Shown: piece after piece, positions 22,140-37,699 of the stretch
How positions within the stretch are numbered: the first letter of the stretch is position 1
Layout: every line of letters starts with the position of its first letter
Source: Tenodera sinensis
Taxonomy: Eukaryota; Arthropoda; Insecta; Mantodea; Mantidae
Length of the DNA stretch: 64,000 bases
Reading direction: 5' to 3'
Assembly: GCA_030765045.1 (NCBI GenBank)
Contig: CM060961.1
Span: 142,891,538-142,955,537, forward strand
Notes under the pieces: generated by a model
The model's database searches: none
What the model was told of the DNA's origin: nothing
Seen by the model: the letters and a program-made list of their open reading frames with translations, nothing else
Program-made: the position numbers and the translations under genes

Positions 22140-23001
22140 TACTGGGTTTCCCCAAAAAAAACTTCCAAGAACGCTTAGTATGTTGTGTGGGATGGCAAAC
22201 TGATCAATTTTCAAATAGGAACCCCTGTCCGGAAATGCATAGTTTGGATGCTGGAGAGCGTCTAAGTTTGAGAACAAACGGCTGTGACAATTTGTTAACA
22301 TTCATTTTAATATCCTAATACAGAAGATGTAAGCCCTTTAGCCCTCTGTGTACTGGCATGAACAACCTGAGCATAATAACATTCCTGCACATGGGCTAAA
22401 TTCCTCCATAGAGTCCTTGGTGCCCATCCTACTCCGTTACTTGTGCAGTTTCCAGTACTGCAACATTTTCTAACAGCAGTGCAACACATGGCAGTACAAA
22501 GCTGCTGAAATTGCCGACTTGAGCTCCAGGATACTTTGATGTAAATGTGCGGAATCACCTCAACGTCCATATTCAAATCGACAGATTGGTAGAGGAGAAC
22601 CAGCTCTATGGACAGTACATCTGCCAGATCTGAAACCTCTTGAGTATTTTGTGTGGAGGTGTGTGAAGAGTATGGTGTATGACACTCCTTTAATGTTAGC
22701 AGAGGACCTTATGTCTCGAGTACACAAGCGATTGAAAATCTTTAAAGACAACAGAATATATTGGGTTAAGTGCATAAGGCTCACCACCGCTGATATAGGC
22801 TCTGCAATGATGTAGGAGGCCCATAGACAGGTCAATGCTGGGTTTATTGATGAAATGTGAATGCAAAATCAACTCACAATTCAATGCGCTACAGCATCCA
22901 AATCGTGCATTTCCAGACAGGGGCTCCTATTTCAAAACTGATCAGTTTGTCATCCCGCACAATATACTAAGCAGTGTCAGTGTTTTTTGGGACACCCTGT
23001 A
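22140..23001. mobile_element. Tc1/mariner-related remnant with TA duplication
   Basis: The element 22142-22999 is flanked by TA on both sides. The ends are inverted copies of about 120 bp: left CTGGGTTTCCCCAAAA, right reversed CAGGGTGTCCCAAAA. Both continue through 'gg.atg.caaactgatca.ttt' and 'ggaaatgca'. A transposase C-terminal piece is inside; the rest of the gene is missing. Confidence 0.8.
22570..22760 (+). pseudogene. Transposase C-terminal fragment, Tc1/mariner superfamily
   Basis: A plus-strand frame reads RQIGRGEPALW, then LPDLKPLEYFVW, then VKSMVYDTPL. This follows the C-terminal block of Tc1/mariner transposases (IGRGGP..W..RSPDL.PLDFFLWG..K), in which the Asp of PDL is the third catalytic residue. 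The first two catalytic residues lie in the missing part, so it is inactive. Confidence 0.75.
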
Positions 23002-23119
23002 TATGAGTATGTATTTATTTAACTAAAGCAATTGTCAGGGTGCATGTAGAAATGTGCTTTAGCGGCATCTGAGATGTCATAATTGTACTATTGTACTAGT
23101 TTCTATAAATTTAGTTTAG

Positions 23120-23433
23120 TCAATCTTTATCCTGATGATCCGGTCAGGACATTAGGCAAAAGTCATGATAATGTATTCTGATCAGTCCTTAACATGTTTG
23201 CAAATTTTCAAGTCAATCAGACAACTGAGTTGGTGAAAATTACGTTGAAAGATTGTCACATTGATATATTTAAGTAATTGTTTTATCCTGGTGATCCTGG
23301 TAAGACATTAGGACAAAGTCATGATATTATTTCATTGCCATTGACCCTCAACACGTGTGCAAATTTTCAAGTCAATCAGACAACTAAGTTGGTGAAAATT
23401 ACTTCGAAAGATTCAGTTACACACGCACGCACG

Positions 23434-23479
<46 letters not shown>

Positions 23480-23480
23480 C
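23120..23480 (+). repeat. Two tandem LINE 3' tails ending in a (CACG)n/(CA)n tract
   Basis: Two related segments of about 135 bp (about 23120-23255 and 23278-23412) share 'ttatcctg.tgatcc.g', GCAAATTTTCAAGTCAATCA and 'gacaact.agttggtgaaaattac.t.gaaagatt'. The second runs straight into CACG then CA repeats (about 23420-23476). Some arthropod LINE 3' ends look like this and finish in a microsatellite, so these are probably LINE tails on plus. The family is uncertain. Confidence 0.55.
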
Positions 23481-26400
23481 ACAGAGAGTAAATAGTTGGC
23501 GACAAAAGAACTTCTCTGCATCTATATAGGGTAGCGTGCGGGTGAAATATTCCGGAAGGCGACATGCAGACTTCACAGCCGCATCCGCCACCTTGTTGCC
23601 CGGAATACCCACATGGCCTGGGATCCACGTAAACACAAACTGGTATCCGCGAGACAGTAGTTGCGAAATCAACGTCTGGATTTTAACCAATGCCGAGGTG
23701 CTGATAAACTGTTGCAGGGCCTGGAGAGCGCTAAAAGAGTCAGAACAGATGATAAAACGTCCAGGACCTGAACTGGAGATAAAAAAGGAAATAAAATATG
23801 GCAAACAGCTCGGCAGTAAATACTGAACTGGCGTCTGGAAGACGATACATGTGAACGTCGCCGTTGTATACAAAAGCGGAACCTGTCGTACTACCAATTT
23901 GTGAGCCATTAGTAAATACCGGAGTATAAATCCGGTATTGGCCCAGAACTGGAGAAAAGTTGGTGAAACATCGTGTGAGGGGTAGCTAACTTTGCACAGC
24001 TCGCCAGCTCCAGGTCAAAGCGTGCACGCTGGAGTTGTCAGGGACGACATCGGCCAAGTGAGTGCCGCTCTACAGTTGGCAGTCGGAGGACGTTTGCGAC
24101 AAGCAGTTCGCGAAACCTGATACCACTTGGACGGGAGATATTTGTATTCCACGTATAACGGTACACCAGGTCTGGACGCAATACAGGTGGAAACGAAGGA
24201 TGACCTGGATGAGCGGCCAACCTTGCCACGTAGGAACAAAGTAACAACGAGGTCGGACAGACAGTGGGGGTTCGCCAGAATCAGCATACAGAATCTACTT
24301 GTACGGAAAGTCCCAGTAGTGAGATGGATACCTGTGTGATATCTAAAAGGCGGAAGTGGCGCCATAGATTAAACAGCCGTAGTCTAATTTGGACCGGACC
24401 AGTGATCGATACAACCTCAACATGACCGTGCGATCGCCGCCCCAAGATGCCCCAGATAAAACCCTGAGTACCCGAAGCGAACGATCGCAGGAAGCAAACA
24501 GATAACGAATATGGTGCTCCCATGTAAGTTTACTGTCGAGGTGTAAGCCCAAGAACTTCAGGTGTGGAACAACCACGCTAATAAAGATCAGGAGGCCACA
24601 CGAAGTCGATGGAAGTGGACACACTGTGTTTTCGTAGGGGAGAACTGAAAGCCGGTGCGAAATGCCCACTCGGCGATGGATGTTATAGTCAGCTGCAGTT
24701 GACGCTCGATGTGCTCCAAACTATGAGAGCGATAATATATCGCAAAGTCGTCAACATACAGTGATATTGGGATTCCGCTACGAACAATACTGGCGATGCC
24801 ATTGCTGACCACGGCGAAAAGCGTTACACTGAGTCGACCCCTGGGGTACACCATTCTCCTGGATCCGTTCTTGTGAGAGCGTATGGCGAATGCGGATACG
24901 AAATCGGCGAAGTTGTAAAAAATTAAAAACAAAGAGAGCTAGATGGCCGCGTAAACCGTAGTCGTGTTAATTACGGAGGATACCATAGCACCATGTAGTA
25001 TCGTAGGCCTTCTGCAGGTTGAAGAAGACCCCCACGTCATGCTGCTTCATGAGAAAGGCATTCTGGATGTAAGCCTTTATGCGTGTCAGGTTGTTGACAC
25101 TGGAACGATGACGACGAAAACCGCACTACCCATTGTTCAGCAGGTTATTCGTCTCTAGCCACCACACTAAGCGAGTGTTAATCATCCGTTCCAAGGTCTT
25201 ACAAATGACACTCATCAGGCAGATAGGGCGGTAGCTAGAGGGAAGTGTCTGGTTCTTCCCGGGCCGAGGTAAAGGGATGACAATACTCTCGCGCCAGGAA
25301 GAAGGGAAAACCTGCTGAAGCCAGATACGGTTGTAGATGTTCAGCAGGAAGGTGAAAGCGTCAGGTGGAAGATGAAGCAGCATTTGTCGGTGGATGTCAT
25401 CAGAACCAGGAGAAGAGTCCTTCACGAGAGACAAAGCGTAGGGCAGCTCCGCCTCCGTAAAATGAGCGTTGTACGGTTCACTAGAGTCACTTTTAAAATT
25501 GAAGACTACCCGCTCCACACATTCCTTGATGGGTAGAAAGGTGGTATTGTAGCTTTGGGTTTGGCTATCAACAGCGAAAGAGTCTGCGAGGGCGTCGGCG
25601 ATATCCTGCTCGTGGGTATAAGAGCATCCCTGTACGGCAAGACCGGGTATTATCGTCCGGTGACACTTGCCGTACATACGCCGAACAGCAGTCCACACCT
25701 GTGTTGCAGAGCTGCGACTGGAAAGGGAAGAGACGTAAGATTCCCAGGAGCTACAAAACGTTCCCTCGCACGAAAGCGTTAAAAAAAATAAAATTTGTCT
25801 CCATAGGACGCAGGAGGACGCACGCAGAGCACGTCTATGTGCTTTGATAGCCAAACGACATTCCTCACAATCCAGTGAGGTGCCGTGTTGGCATAGGATG
25901 GTGGCCGGATAGGTGAATGTTAATGGGATATGATCACTGCTATGTAAGTTGGAAAGGACCGACCAATCAAGAACAGGTACTAAGGATGGGCTACAAAAGG
26001 AAACGTCTACAGCGGAGTGTTTACCGTAGGCAGATGATAGAAAGGTAGGGGCACCAGCGTTTAACAAAAGTAAGCTGGACATATCGCACACGTCTGCTAC
26101 AAGGCACCCACGAGCATCGTCAGTGTCGGCGCCCCAAAGGGTATTTTTGACATTCAGATTGTCCAGAAAGAAGAGCGGTGGCGGGATCTGTACCAAAAGA
26201 ACCCGAAGATCGTTTTGTTGTACGACACGGACCGGTGGCAGATAGACATTACAAATAGACAGACTCAGGCCCTACAACTGGACGCGTACTGCCACCGCTT
26301 GTAGCGGCGTGTTAAGCGGGATGCTTGTGACAGAGATGTTATGTGCCGCCAGAGTAGCAACACCACCGCTTGCGCGCCGATCAGCTGCAGAGTCATGTCT

Positions 26401-26553
26401 AAATGTCGAAAAGCCACGAAGGTGTAATGCGTGATGAGGCTTCATATGGGCTTCTTGGAGACAGACAATTGGTGGAGTTCGTTGAAAGACTAAGTGCTGT
26501 ATGTCCGGAGAACGTGCCCGGAACCCATTAACATTCCACTGGATTATTTCCAT
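23480..26553 (-). pseudogene. I-like LINE ORF2: endonuclease, RT, RNase H (broken)
   Basis: It starts at the ATG at 26553 (MEIIQWNVNGFRAR), with the endonuclease motifs WNVNGF, CLQEAHMK and, near 25950, SSDHIPL. A TAG at 26272-26274 interrupts, then the frame continues. The usual GDFN motif is degenerate (LDNLN near 26150). RT motifs follow: SSPGSDDI, SYRPICLMSV, then after a shift QCGFRRHRS and YVDDFAIYY near 24740, and KFLGLHLDSKLTW near 24540. RNase H (ICSDSFSALQAL near 23740, then FTWIPGHVGIPGN near 23610) ends at the microsatellite. Several frameshifts; not functional. Confidence 0.88.
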
Positions 26554-26579
26554 ATTAAAAAGAGATTAGTGGGCAGTCT

Positions 26580-27392
26580 TTATCTTTTTCTTCTTCTTTT
26601 GGGACCAATGAAATGAGTTTCACCGTCCTCTGGCGACTTCTCCGATGTTTGGGAGTCCGAAGATTCCCTACGGCTCGCGGAGCGGGACTTCATTGAGGAC
26701 GTGGGACTGCTGGCTCGAACAATGTTCCTGGCTCGAGGTCTGTCCACAGAAGTGATGGGACATGGGGACGGTTCGAGGGCTGGAGCCTGCACTGCGATAG
26801 ATGTAGTCGCAGGAGGATTAAGGCGACGCTGTGGAGGAGTGCTCGCTGACCAGTCGGTTTGGGTGGAGGCATCCGAAACTGGCACGTGCTGCAAGCCGAT
26901 ATTGGCCACAGGAGGGCGACGTGCGACTGACGCGTACCCGACGGTTTTAGCTGGTTTAAGTTGCTCGAAGCGCCGCCGTGCTTCCGGAAAAGTTAGTCGT
27001 TCCTTTACGCGCAACTCCTGTATTCGCTTCTCGTCAGCAAACTGCGGACATTGCCGGAATCTAGATGGATGAGTCCCTTCACAGTTTACGCAGTGCGTGT
27101 CCCGAGTACAAGCCGTGTCTTCATGTGCTGCCAAGCCACAACGTTCACAAAGGTCAGGATGGATACACGAGCTCCTAGTATGCTCGAACCTCTGGCACTG
27201 AAAACAGCGCATCGGGATCGGGACATACGGGCGAACTGCGGTGCGCTCGTACCCACAGAAGATATATTCTGGAAGATTGGTTCCCTCGAATGTCAGAAAC
27301 ACAGTTTTTAAGGGAATCTCTTTCCCATCCTGCTTTCGTGAGAGATGGTGCGCTTGAATGACTCTTTGATCGGAGAGGCAGGTGACAATCTG
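26580..27392 (-). pseudogene. I-like LINE gag, 5' truncated
   Basis: The uninterrupted frame starts at 27530, but family-like sequence begins only near 27392 (GLQIVTCLSDQRV). It has three zinc knuckles: two CX2CX4HX4C (starting CFQC and CERC) and one CX2CX3HX6C (CVNC). A basic, Ser/Pro-rich C-terminus ends in KRRRKR. Such proteins bind the LINE RNA. The N-terminal domain is missing, and the leading 45 or so residues look like unrelated flanking sequence in frame. It stops 26 bp before the ORF2 start. Confidence 0.8.
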
Positions 27393-27539
27393 TAAACCAG
27401 TATAATAATGCAGAGAACAGCAACAAAGGTACAGATACAGAGATACAGCAAAATGCACGAGAGCTAACATTGGAGTATGACAACAATGTTCAGTTGTTAC
27501 ATTGGCAAAATACAGGCCTCCTTGACTCATCCTGTTTGT

Positions 27540-28140
27540 GGCACTAGATTCCAGGGCTCAAGATAAAATATCCAATAGTGCCTTAGAGTGTGCTGGGATT
27601 AACTGTAGAATGATTTTTATTGAGATTTGTATTTGCTGAGTCATAGTATGTATTTCTTTTACCCTTTTTGTTTTGGGGTAATAAATGTGTATGCTTCATC
27701 TTGAATAGCAACTTTTGAATCCAACAGTATTACAAAATTACTGGACTTATTTAACCAGTTACCCTTGGTTACTCTTATGGGTGACAGGTGACACCCAGCA
27801 TATTTGTTTTAATTGTTGTAGTTCTCAGAACAGGCTTATGAGTATGCGGGTTCATGTACCTTCCAAGGAATGCATAAACAGCAACTTATATCTCTTTCAG
27901 TTCTGTAGTTAGTTATAGTGTGTGCAGCTCACATTTGATACTCCTGTGTGCTTTTGGGTGACAAGTGTCACCCATGCAAGCTTTTACGTTACAGTTTCTG
28001 CAAAGTGTTGACAAGTGTACCATGTACATTTTATTCTCTATATTTCAGATTTAAGTAATGCGTATGTTATACATTAATAGTGTTTTAAAAAATCTTAAGG
28101 TTTTCATCCCATTATATTTACAGTACTTTCTAGGCAGCTA
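27540..28140. other. Unassigned, with two GGGTGACA palindromes
   Basis: Two short palindromes, GGGTGACAGGTGACACCC (near 27779) and GGGTGACAAGTGTCACCC (near 27957), lie about 180 bp apart. A partial third (GACAGGTGTCACCC) is near 41990. No gene seen. Confidence 0.5.
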
Positions 28141-28142
28141 TT

Positions 28143-28239
28143 TATTTAAGAGGTAGAACTGGAACTTAAAAATTCAATGCCACAACTGGGATTTGAACCA
28201 CAGACCTTCCGCTTGCAGGGCGGACGCTCAGTGGTTAGA

Positions 28240-28244
<5 letters not shown>
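28143..28244 (-). mobile_element. SINE family C fragment with an inverted head
   Basis: The minus strand carries the family C body and B box (GTGGTTCAAATCCC, about 28184-28203). Beyond the head, at 28226-28241, the A-box-like GCTCAGTGGTTAGAG lies on the plus strand. The two half-heads therefore face each other, as in 17455-17735 and 41815-41975. Confidence 0.6.
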
Positions 28245-28500
<256 letters not shown>

Positions 28501-28512
28501 ATATTTTCAGAC

Positions 28513-28653
28513 ATGTCTGCTGCTAAGAAAATAAGAATTGAGAAGAGCTCTGATCCCAACACATTGCTACATTGGTTTGATGAGATTAGTGAAGATCATT
28601 TAACTCAAAGTGACCACTTTCTTTCAGAAGACCCGTTCTTTATTTGGCTTTGA
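28513..28653 (+). CDS. Short acidic ORF, function unknown
   Basis: A 46-codon ATG frame begins right after a splice-acceptor-like 'attttcag'. It has a basic start, then WFDEISEDH and further acidic residues. A faint resemblance to acidic N-termini of piggyBac-type transposases is only a guess. It may equally be a chance frame. Confidence 0.2.
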   Translation: MSAAKKIRIEKSSDPNTLLHWFDEISEDHLTQSDHFLSEDPFFIWL

Positions 28654-28774
28654 TAAGAACAAAACACTTGTTTCATACTACCTTAATAGAAATAATTTTG
28701 TTCTGTTGGTTTCCACATTGCATCATGATGTTAGTGAAATATGAGTGAAATTCTAATAACAATTGATGATACCC

Positions 28775-28920
28775 GACATTCGTCTTCTCAGGATAAGGGA
28801 AAACCTCTAAAAAAACCTTATCTGGATAACTTACCCTAAGCAAGATTCAAACTTGTGACCTCTTGAATGTGAGGCAGACATGCTAACCATCACGTTACAG
28901 AGGCAGGCAAGGCCTCTTCT
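28775..28920 (-). mobile_element. SINE family D
   Basis: On the minus strand: a tRNA-like head (GTGATGGTTAGCATGTCTGC as A box, AGTTTGAATCTT as B box), then 'gataaggttttt' and GAGGTTTTCCCTTATCC. Related to 42990-43113. Confidence 0.75.
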
Positions 28921-29837
28921 ATCTGACTATTCCTAAGTCCTCCACTTTTTATAATATTTTCTAATAACTTAGTGTGTTAGGCTGCTGTGTCTGTTAGAAA
29001 ACAAAGTTTGATGATAAAACAGTGCACATGCAAGAGAAAGGATATGGAAATGTCCTTCAGTAATATAAATGCACAACAGCAGTTCTAGGGTGATCAAATA
29101 CTTGCAAGTGCACACCCACTAATTTTTTTCCTGTATGTCATCATGTATTTGTGTCTTTAATTCTATAGGTATGCAAACTAGAAGGTTGAATGCTGAACTT
29201 TTTTCCATATGACCTTGCATGTTTAATCTTCCCACCACTTCATTGCCAAACGCCAGTGCATTCAGTCAACAAGCTATAGATGCATAAACAAGATTTAGTG
29301 ACTGGCAAAGGAAGCTTTATGGCAAGAGATCGGGGGGAGTGAGGTAAAACTTTAATTTGGGAGTATGGTGAGTTAACAGAGCAAGATCAACAAATCCAAG
29401 AGATGCGATTGTTACTGTGCTAGTGCACTGCATTCTTGTGTAAGTCCAATTTCATTTCCTTCTCTGTTTTCCTAGCTACAAACACTTCTCCTCTCTCTCA
29501 TTTAGCAGAAGTTGCTATTAACCTGCTATGTGGTTAACCAACTTGACGTTTCTAAATATAATGTAGCCATTTTCTATATTAAAATCAGATGTGTTAATGT
29601 TGCAAGCACTTATTACATCTGTTTTTATTAAATAATTTAAATGCATAAAATTATTCTACTAAGTCTAATACTTCAGTTTGGAATAGTTAGTTTCGTACTG
29701 TGTTTACATTATTTATTGTTTGTGTTTCTGCTACCAAACTGCATACAGTTGTGTCTGCTCATAGCAGGAAATTTGAGTGTATGTACACGCGGAAATTGTG
29801 AATCTAAATTAGATAAATCTTTGGACATTGTTTAGAA
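28921..29837. other. Unassigned sequence
   Basis: No supported gene or repeat in about 900 bp. Confidence 0.4.
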
Positions 29838-30870
29838 ACGTTTACGCGATGAGTTGGTCAGAATTCCGGCAAAGTCCCACTCGGCAGTGTGTACGAATGG
29901 TCACGAAAGTTGCTGAAGTTGCTGTGTTAATGCAGCGCTGCCAACAGCAGAATGTCCCTAGGAGTTTGTTGCCAATAGTAAGTTTGAATGTTTTTGCGGG
30001 AGTCGGCAAAATATAATAATATAATACTATTAAATATATATATATATATAATACTATTAAATATAATATATATAAATAATATATATAATAATATTAAATA
30101 AAAACACAATAAATAATATAATATAAAATAAATAAAAAAGAACGATAAATAATAATATAAATATAATAATATAATAAATATAATATAAATCTAATAACAT
30201 TAAAAACAATAATATAAAATAAATAAACAAAAAAAGATAAAGATAAAAGATAAAATAAATAAACAAAAAAGAACGATAAATAATAAACATAATAAAAAAA
30301 TATATCCCACTGCCGAGTGGGACTTACATATTATAATATAATAATAAAGAACGAGCCAGCGTATCGTGTAATAAAAATCCATAATGGCCAATTCTGACCA
30401 ACTCAGCCAATTATATATAGAAATATATACAATAATTATAATAATTATAATAATATCCATACATACAATAATAAATTTATATTATTATACGATACGCTGG
30501 CTCGTTCTTTGTTTAGTAAAGCTTACGCGATGAGTTGGTCAGAATTTCGGCAAAGTCCCACTCGGCAGTGGGATATTATTATATTATTTTATTTATTTAT
30601 TTATTATATAAAAATTTTTTTATTAATGATATTATAATAATATCCCACTGCCGAGTGGGACTTTGCCGAAATTCTCACAAACTCATCGCGTAAGCTTTAC
30701 TAAACAAAGAACGAGCCAGCGTATCGTATAATAATAATCCATAATGGCCAATTCTGACCAACTCATCGCGTAAGCTTTACTAAACAATATCCATTTCGGC
30801 TCATAATAATAATATAATAAAAATCATAATAAAGAAGGAGCCAGCGTATCGTATAATAATACTCCATAAT
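29838..30870. repeat. AT-rich cluster of fold-back modules
   Basis: One module recurs in both orientations. Pieces are GATACGCTGGCTCGTTCTTT, GTTTAGTAAAGCTTACGCG, ATGAGTTGGTCAGAATT, GGCAAAGTCCCACT and the palindrome TCCCACTCGGCAGTGGGA. Plus copies: 29838-29890 (partial) and 30487-30575. Minus copies: 30303-30323, 30348-30405, 30645-30720, 30711-30790 and 30833-30865. The copies at about 30487-30592 and 30633-30740 form a near-perfect hairpin with arms of roughly 105 bp around an AT-rich loop. ATA/TTA-rich filler separates the modules. Confidence 0.8.
29849..29977 (+). CDS. Exon-like ORF with consensus splice donor, unknown product
   Basis: An ATG frame of exactly 43 codons (starting MSWSEFRQSPTRQC) is followed at once by GTAAGT at 29978, a consensus 5' splice site in phase 0. 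The first 14 or so codons are the same sequence that is copied in the fold-back modules downstream, but only this copy continues with an ordinary, non-AT-rich frame. It could be the first coding exon of a host gene whose start was copied into the palindromes, or a chance frame. The product is not recognised, and the next exon was not found. Confidence 0.3.
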
Positions 30871-30898
30871 AATGGATTAAAAATAATAATAAATGCGT

Positions 30899-31020
30899 TG
30901 GCAACGAAAACTAGTGTAGTGTAAAAAGCAATGTTGGGAGATGTGAAATAGCGTCTGCTAGTTAAGCAGTGAAATCTAGTGGGCGATTGTGAAACTACTG
31001 CCGGCGCATGCGCAGAAGGT
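30899..31020 (+). promoter_or_regulatory. Possible NRF1-type promoter and first noncoding exon
   Basis: GCGCATGCGC at 31004-31013 is a perfect NRF1-type site in a locally GC-rich patch. Six bases later comes GTAAGT (31019), a consensus splice donor preceded by AAG. The pair resembles the promoter and 5' exon of a housekeeping gene. No downstream coding exon was found on plus before the (TG)n tract. Confidence 0.3.
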
Positions 31021-36040
<5,020 letters not shown>

Positions 36041-36136
36041 CTCCCCCCCTTTAATCTATTGTGAAACAATAGCCTTGAAGAGGTGAACCCTTCATCCTAC
36101 CCCGGAGAACATCTCAGTTTACAATTCCTATTCCTA

Positions 36137-37582
36137 TTATTTCTTCAATTGAGACACATGCGCAAAGCTTGATTTTCCAGTCCCGCTCTCCGTCAATCGC
36201 ACTGAGACTGGAGATGTGAATTCTTCTATAAGCCATGGGCCCTTATATCTCGGGGCGAGTTTAGCCGTGTACTTATTACTTGCCTTACTCTGGGGATGAT
36301 TCTGTACGTACACTATATCGCCAACCTGAAAGTGAGGAGCTTGTCGTCCCGCATTATAGTACTTAGCCACTTTATCTCTAGCCTTCAATAAATTACGTCT
36401 GACCCGTTTCCAGGTCTCCCGAATCTCGGACTCGCTTACTTTATCCGGCAAAATGTCCTTAATCCCCCATAAATTAGATAGAGGACAGTTAGGCTGGAAT
36501 TTAAACATTAACCTGAACGGGCTCTCGCCATGACTCTCGTGCCTAGCCGCATTAAATGCAAATTGCAACCAGTACAAGTTCTGGTCCCACTTGGTGTGAT
36601 CATCTGAGTGATAGGCAATCAACGCATTCTTCAGGTTTCTATTAACCCTTTCACTTTGTGACGCCTTAGGATAGTAGGGTACCATGAATACGTTACGAAT
36701 GCCACTTCCCCAACAAAACGATTTAAACGCCCTTGACTTAAAACACGTGGCATTATCCGAAACGACTTCCTCCGGTACTCCGAAGACAGCAATTATGCCT
36801 TGCAATTCCTTAATCACATTATGGGTGTTCGCTTCACGAACTGCTCGTATCCAAACATATTTTGTAAACGCATCAACTATCACCAGCGCATGTTTATTTC
36901 CCATCTTGCTCCTCGGAAATGGTCCGATGTAATCGACAAACAATCTCTCCATTGGCCGTTCAGCTACCTTGGAGGCCAAATACCCCACTTGCTTACTCTT
37001 TACAGGCTTGCTCTGTTTACACCTACGACACTGAGCTACTCTCTGGGTTATCTCTTTATCCATTCCTTTCCATCTGAAATACTGTTTGATCCTAGCTCTG
37101 GTTTTAAACCCCCCTAAGTGCCCCCCACTAGGCGCTTCGTGAAAATAGGTAAACAGCTCTGGCACTAAGCTCTTTGGTACCAGAATCTTTGCGTCCTGCG
37201 TTCTATTTTTACAACACAATACTCCATCCTGTACGACATATTTTGGTACTCCTTCTAACAATCGTGCATTTTCCTTTATCCTAAAACTCCAATACTTTAA
37301 CCTTCCAACTATTCTTCGTTTCTGACTCGGTGTGATTTCCGATAACCTAAGTTCTTTTAACATTTCATCAAATAAATTAACATTCGCCTCACAAAGTCCG
37401 ATTTCCTGTACCGGATCAAAACTCGCTCCGAGATTAATTGGGCTTGGTTGGCTTAATGCTTCTCGTAAACTTCTGGCCAATTCAACTACTGTACTTTTTG
37501 AATCATATTTTATCTGTCTTATTTTCAGTTCTCTTTCCAACTCCGTACGATGGAGGAATTCGGGCTGAAATACAATTTCCAT
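36137..37582 (-). CDS. Gag N-terminus-integrase fusion protein
   Basis: One intact 481-codon frame from the ATG at 37580-37582; the open frame extends 11 codons further upstream without ATG. Residues below count from that upstream start. Residues 12-115 are charged and helix-rich (FLHRTELERELKIRQ; RLKYWSFRIKEN) and resemble Gypsy gag N-termini. From about 119 on it is a complete integrase: H159, H166, C196 and C199 of the zinc region, catalytic D228, D287 and E322 (DYIGP, SDNAT, SERVNR), and a C-terminal region ending in HVSQLKK. Gypsy integrases join cDNA ends to target DNA. The in-frame junction with no RT suggests an internal deletion that kept the frame. There are no stops or frameshifts. 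Confidence 0.9.
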   Translation of the reverse strand: MEIVFQPEFLHRTELERELKIRQIKYDSKSTVVELARSLREALSQPSPINLGASFDPVQEIGLCEANVNLFDEMLKELRLSEITPSQKRRIVGRLKYWSFRIKENARLLEGVPKYVVQDGVLCCKNRTQDAKILVPKSLVPELFTYFHEAPSGGHLGGFKTRARIKQYFRWKGMDKEITQRVAQCRRCKQSKPVKSKQVGYLASKVAERPMERLFVDYIGPFPRSKMGNKHALVIVDAFTKYVWIRAVREANTHNVIKELQGIIAVFGVPEEVVSDNATCFKSRAFKSFCWGSGIRNVFMVPYYPKASQSERVNRNLKNALIAYHSDDHTKWDQNLYWLQFAFNAARHESHGESPFRLMFKFQPNCPLSNLWGIKDILPDKVSESEIRETWKRVRRNLLKARDKVAKYYNAGRQAPHFQVGDIVYVQNHPQSKASNKYTAKLAPRYKGPWLIEEFTSPVSVRLTESGTGKSSFAHVSQLKK

Positions 37583-37699
37583 TATGACACTGACAATATA
37601 ATTGACCTGAAACACTATTTTGTGTACTTTGTAGTATCCTGTTAAATGTTCCCACCGACACTAAAACGTGTATGTAGGACAAAATGGCTCTGCTACCAG
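37583..37699 (-). promoter_or_regulatory. Leader and primer binding site of the gag-integrase element
   Basis: About 117 bp lie between the 5' LTR and the ATG. The minus-strand sequence TGGTAGCAGAGCC (from 37698) starts one base from the LTR and fits a tRNA primer site. Confidence 0.6.

Larger units (their letters stand above)
23480..27392 (-). mobile_element. Decayed I-like LINE with gag, EN, RT and RNase H
   Basis: A minus-strand non-LTR retrotransposon with domains in the order gag (three zinc knuckles), AP endonuclease, RT, RNase H. RNase H at the C-terminus places it in the I-like group rather than Jockey. The 5' end of gag and the 3' UTR are missing; the 3' side ends at the LINE tail and microsatellite at 23412-23480. 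Confidence 0.85.

Noticed and set aside
26580..27530. Full-length gag of the I-like LINE starting at 27530
   Set aside because: The first 45 or so residues are a hydrophobic stretch unlike gag, and family-like sequence starts near 27392; the frame is open upstream by chance.
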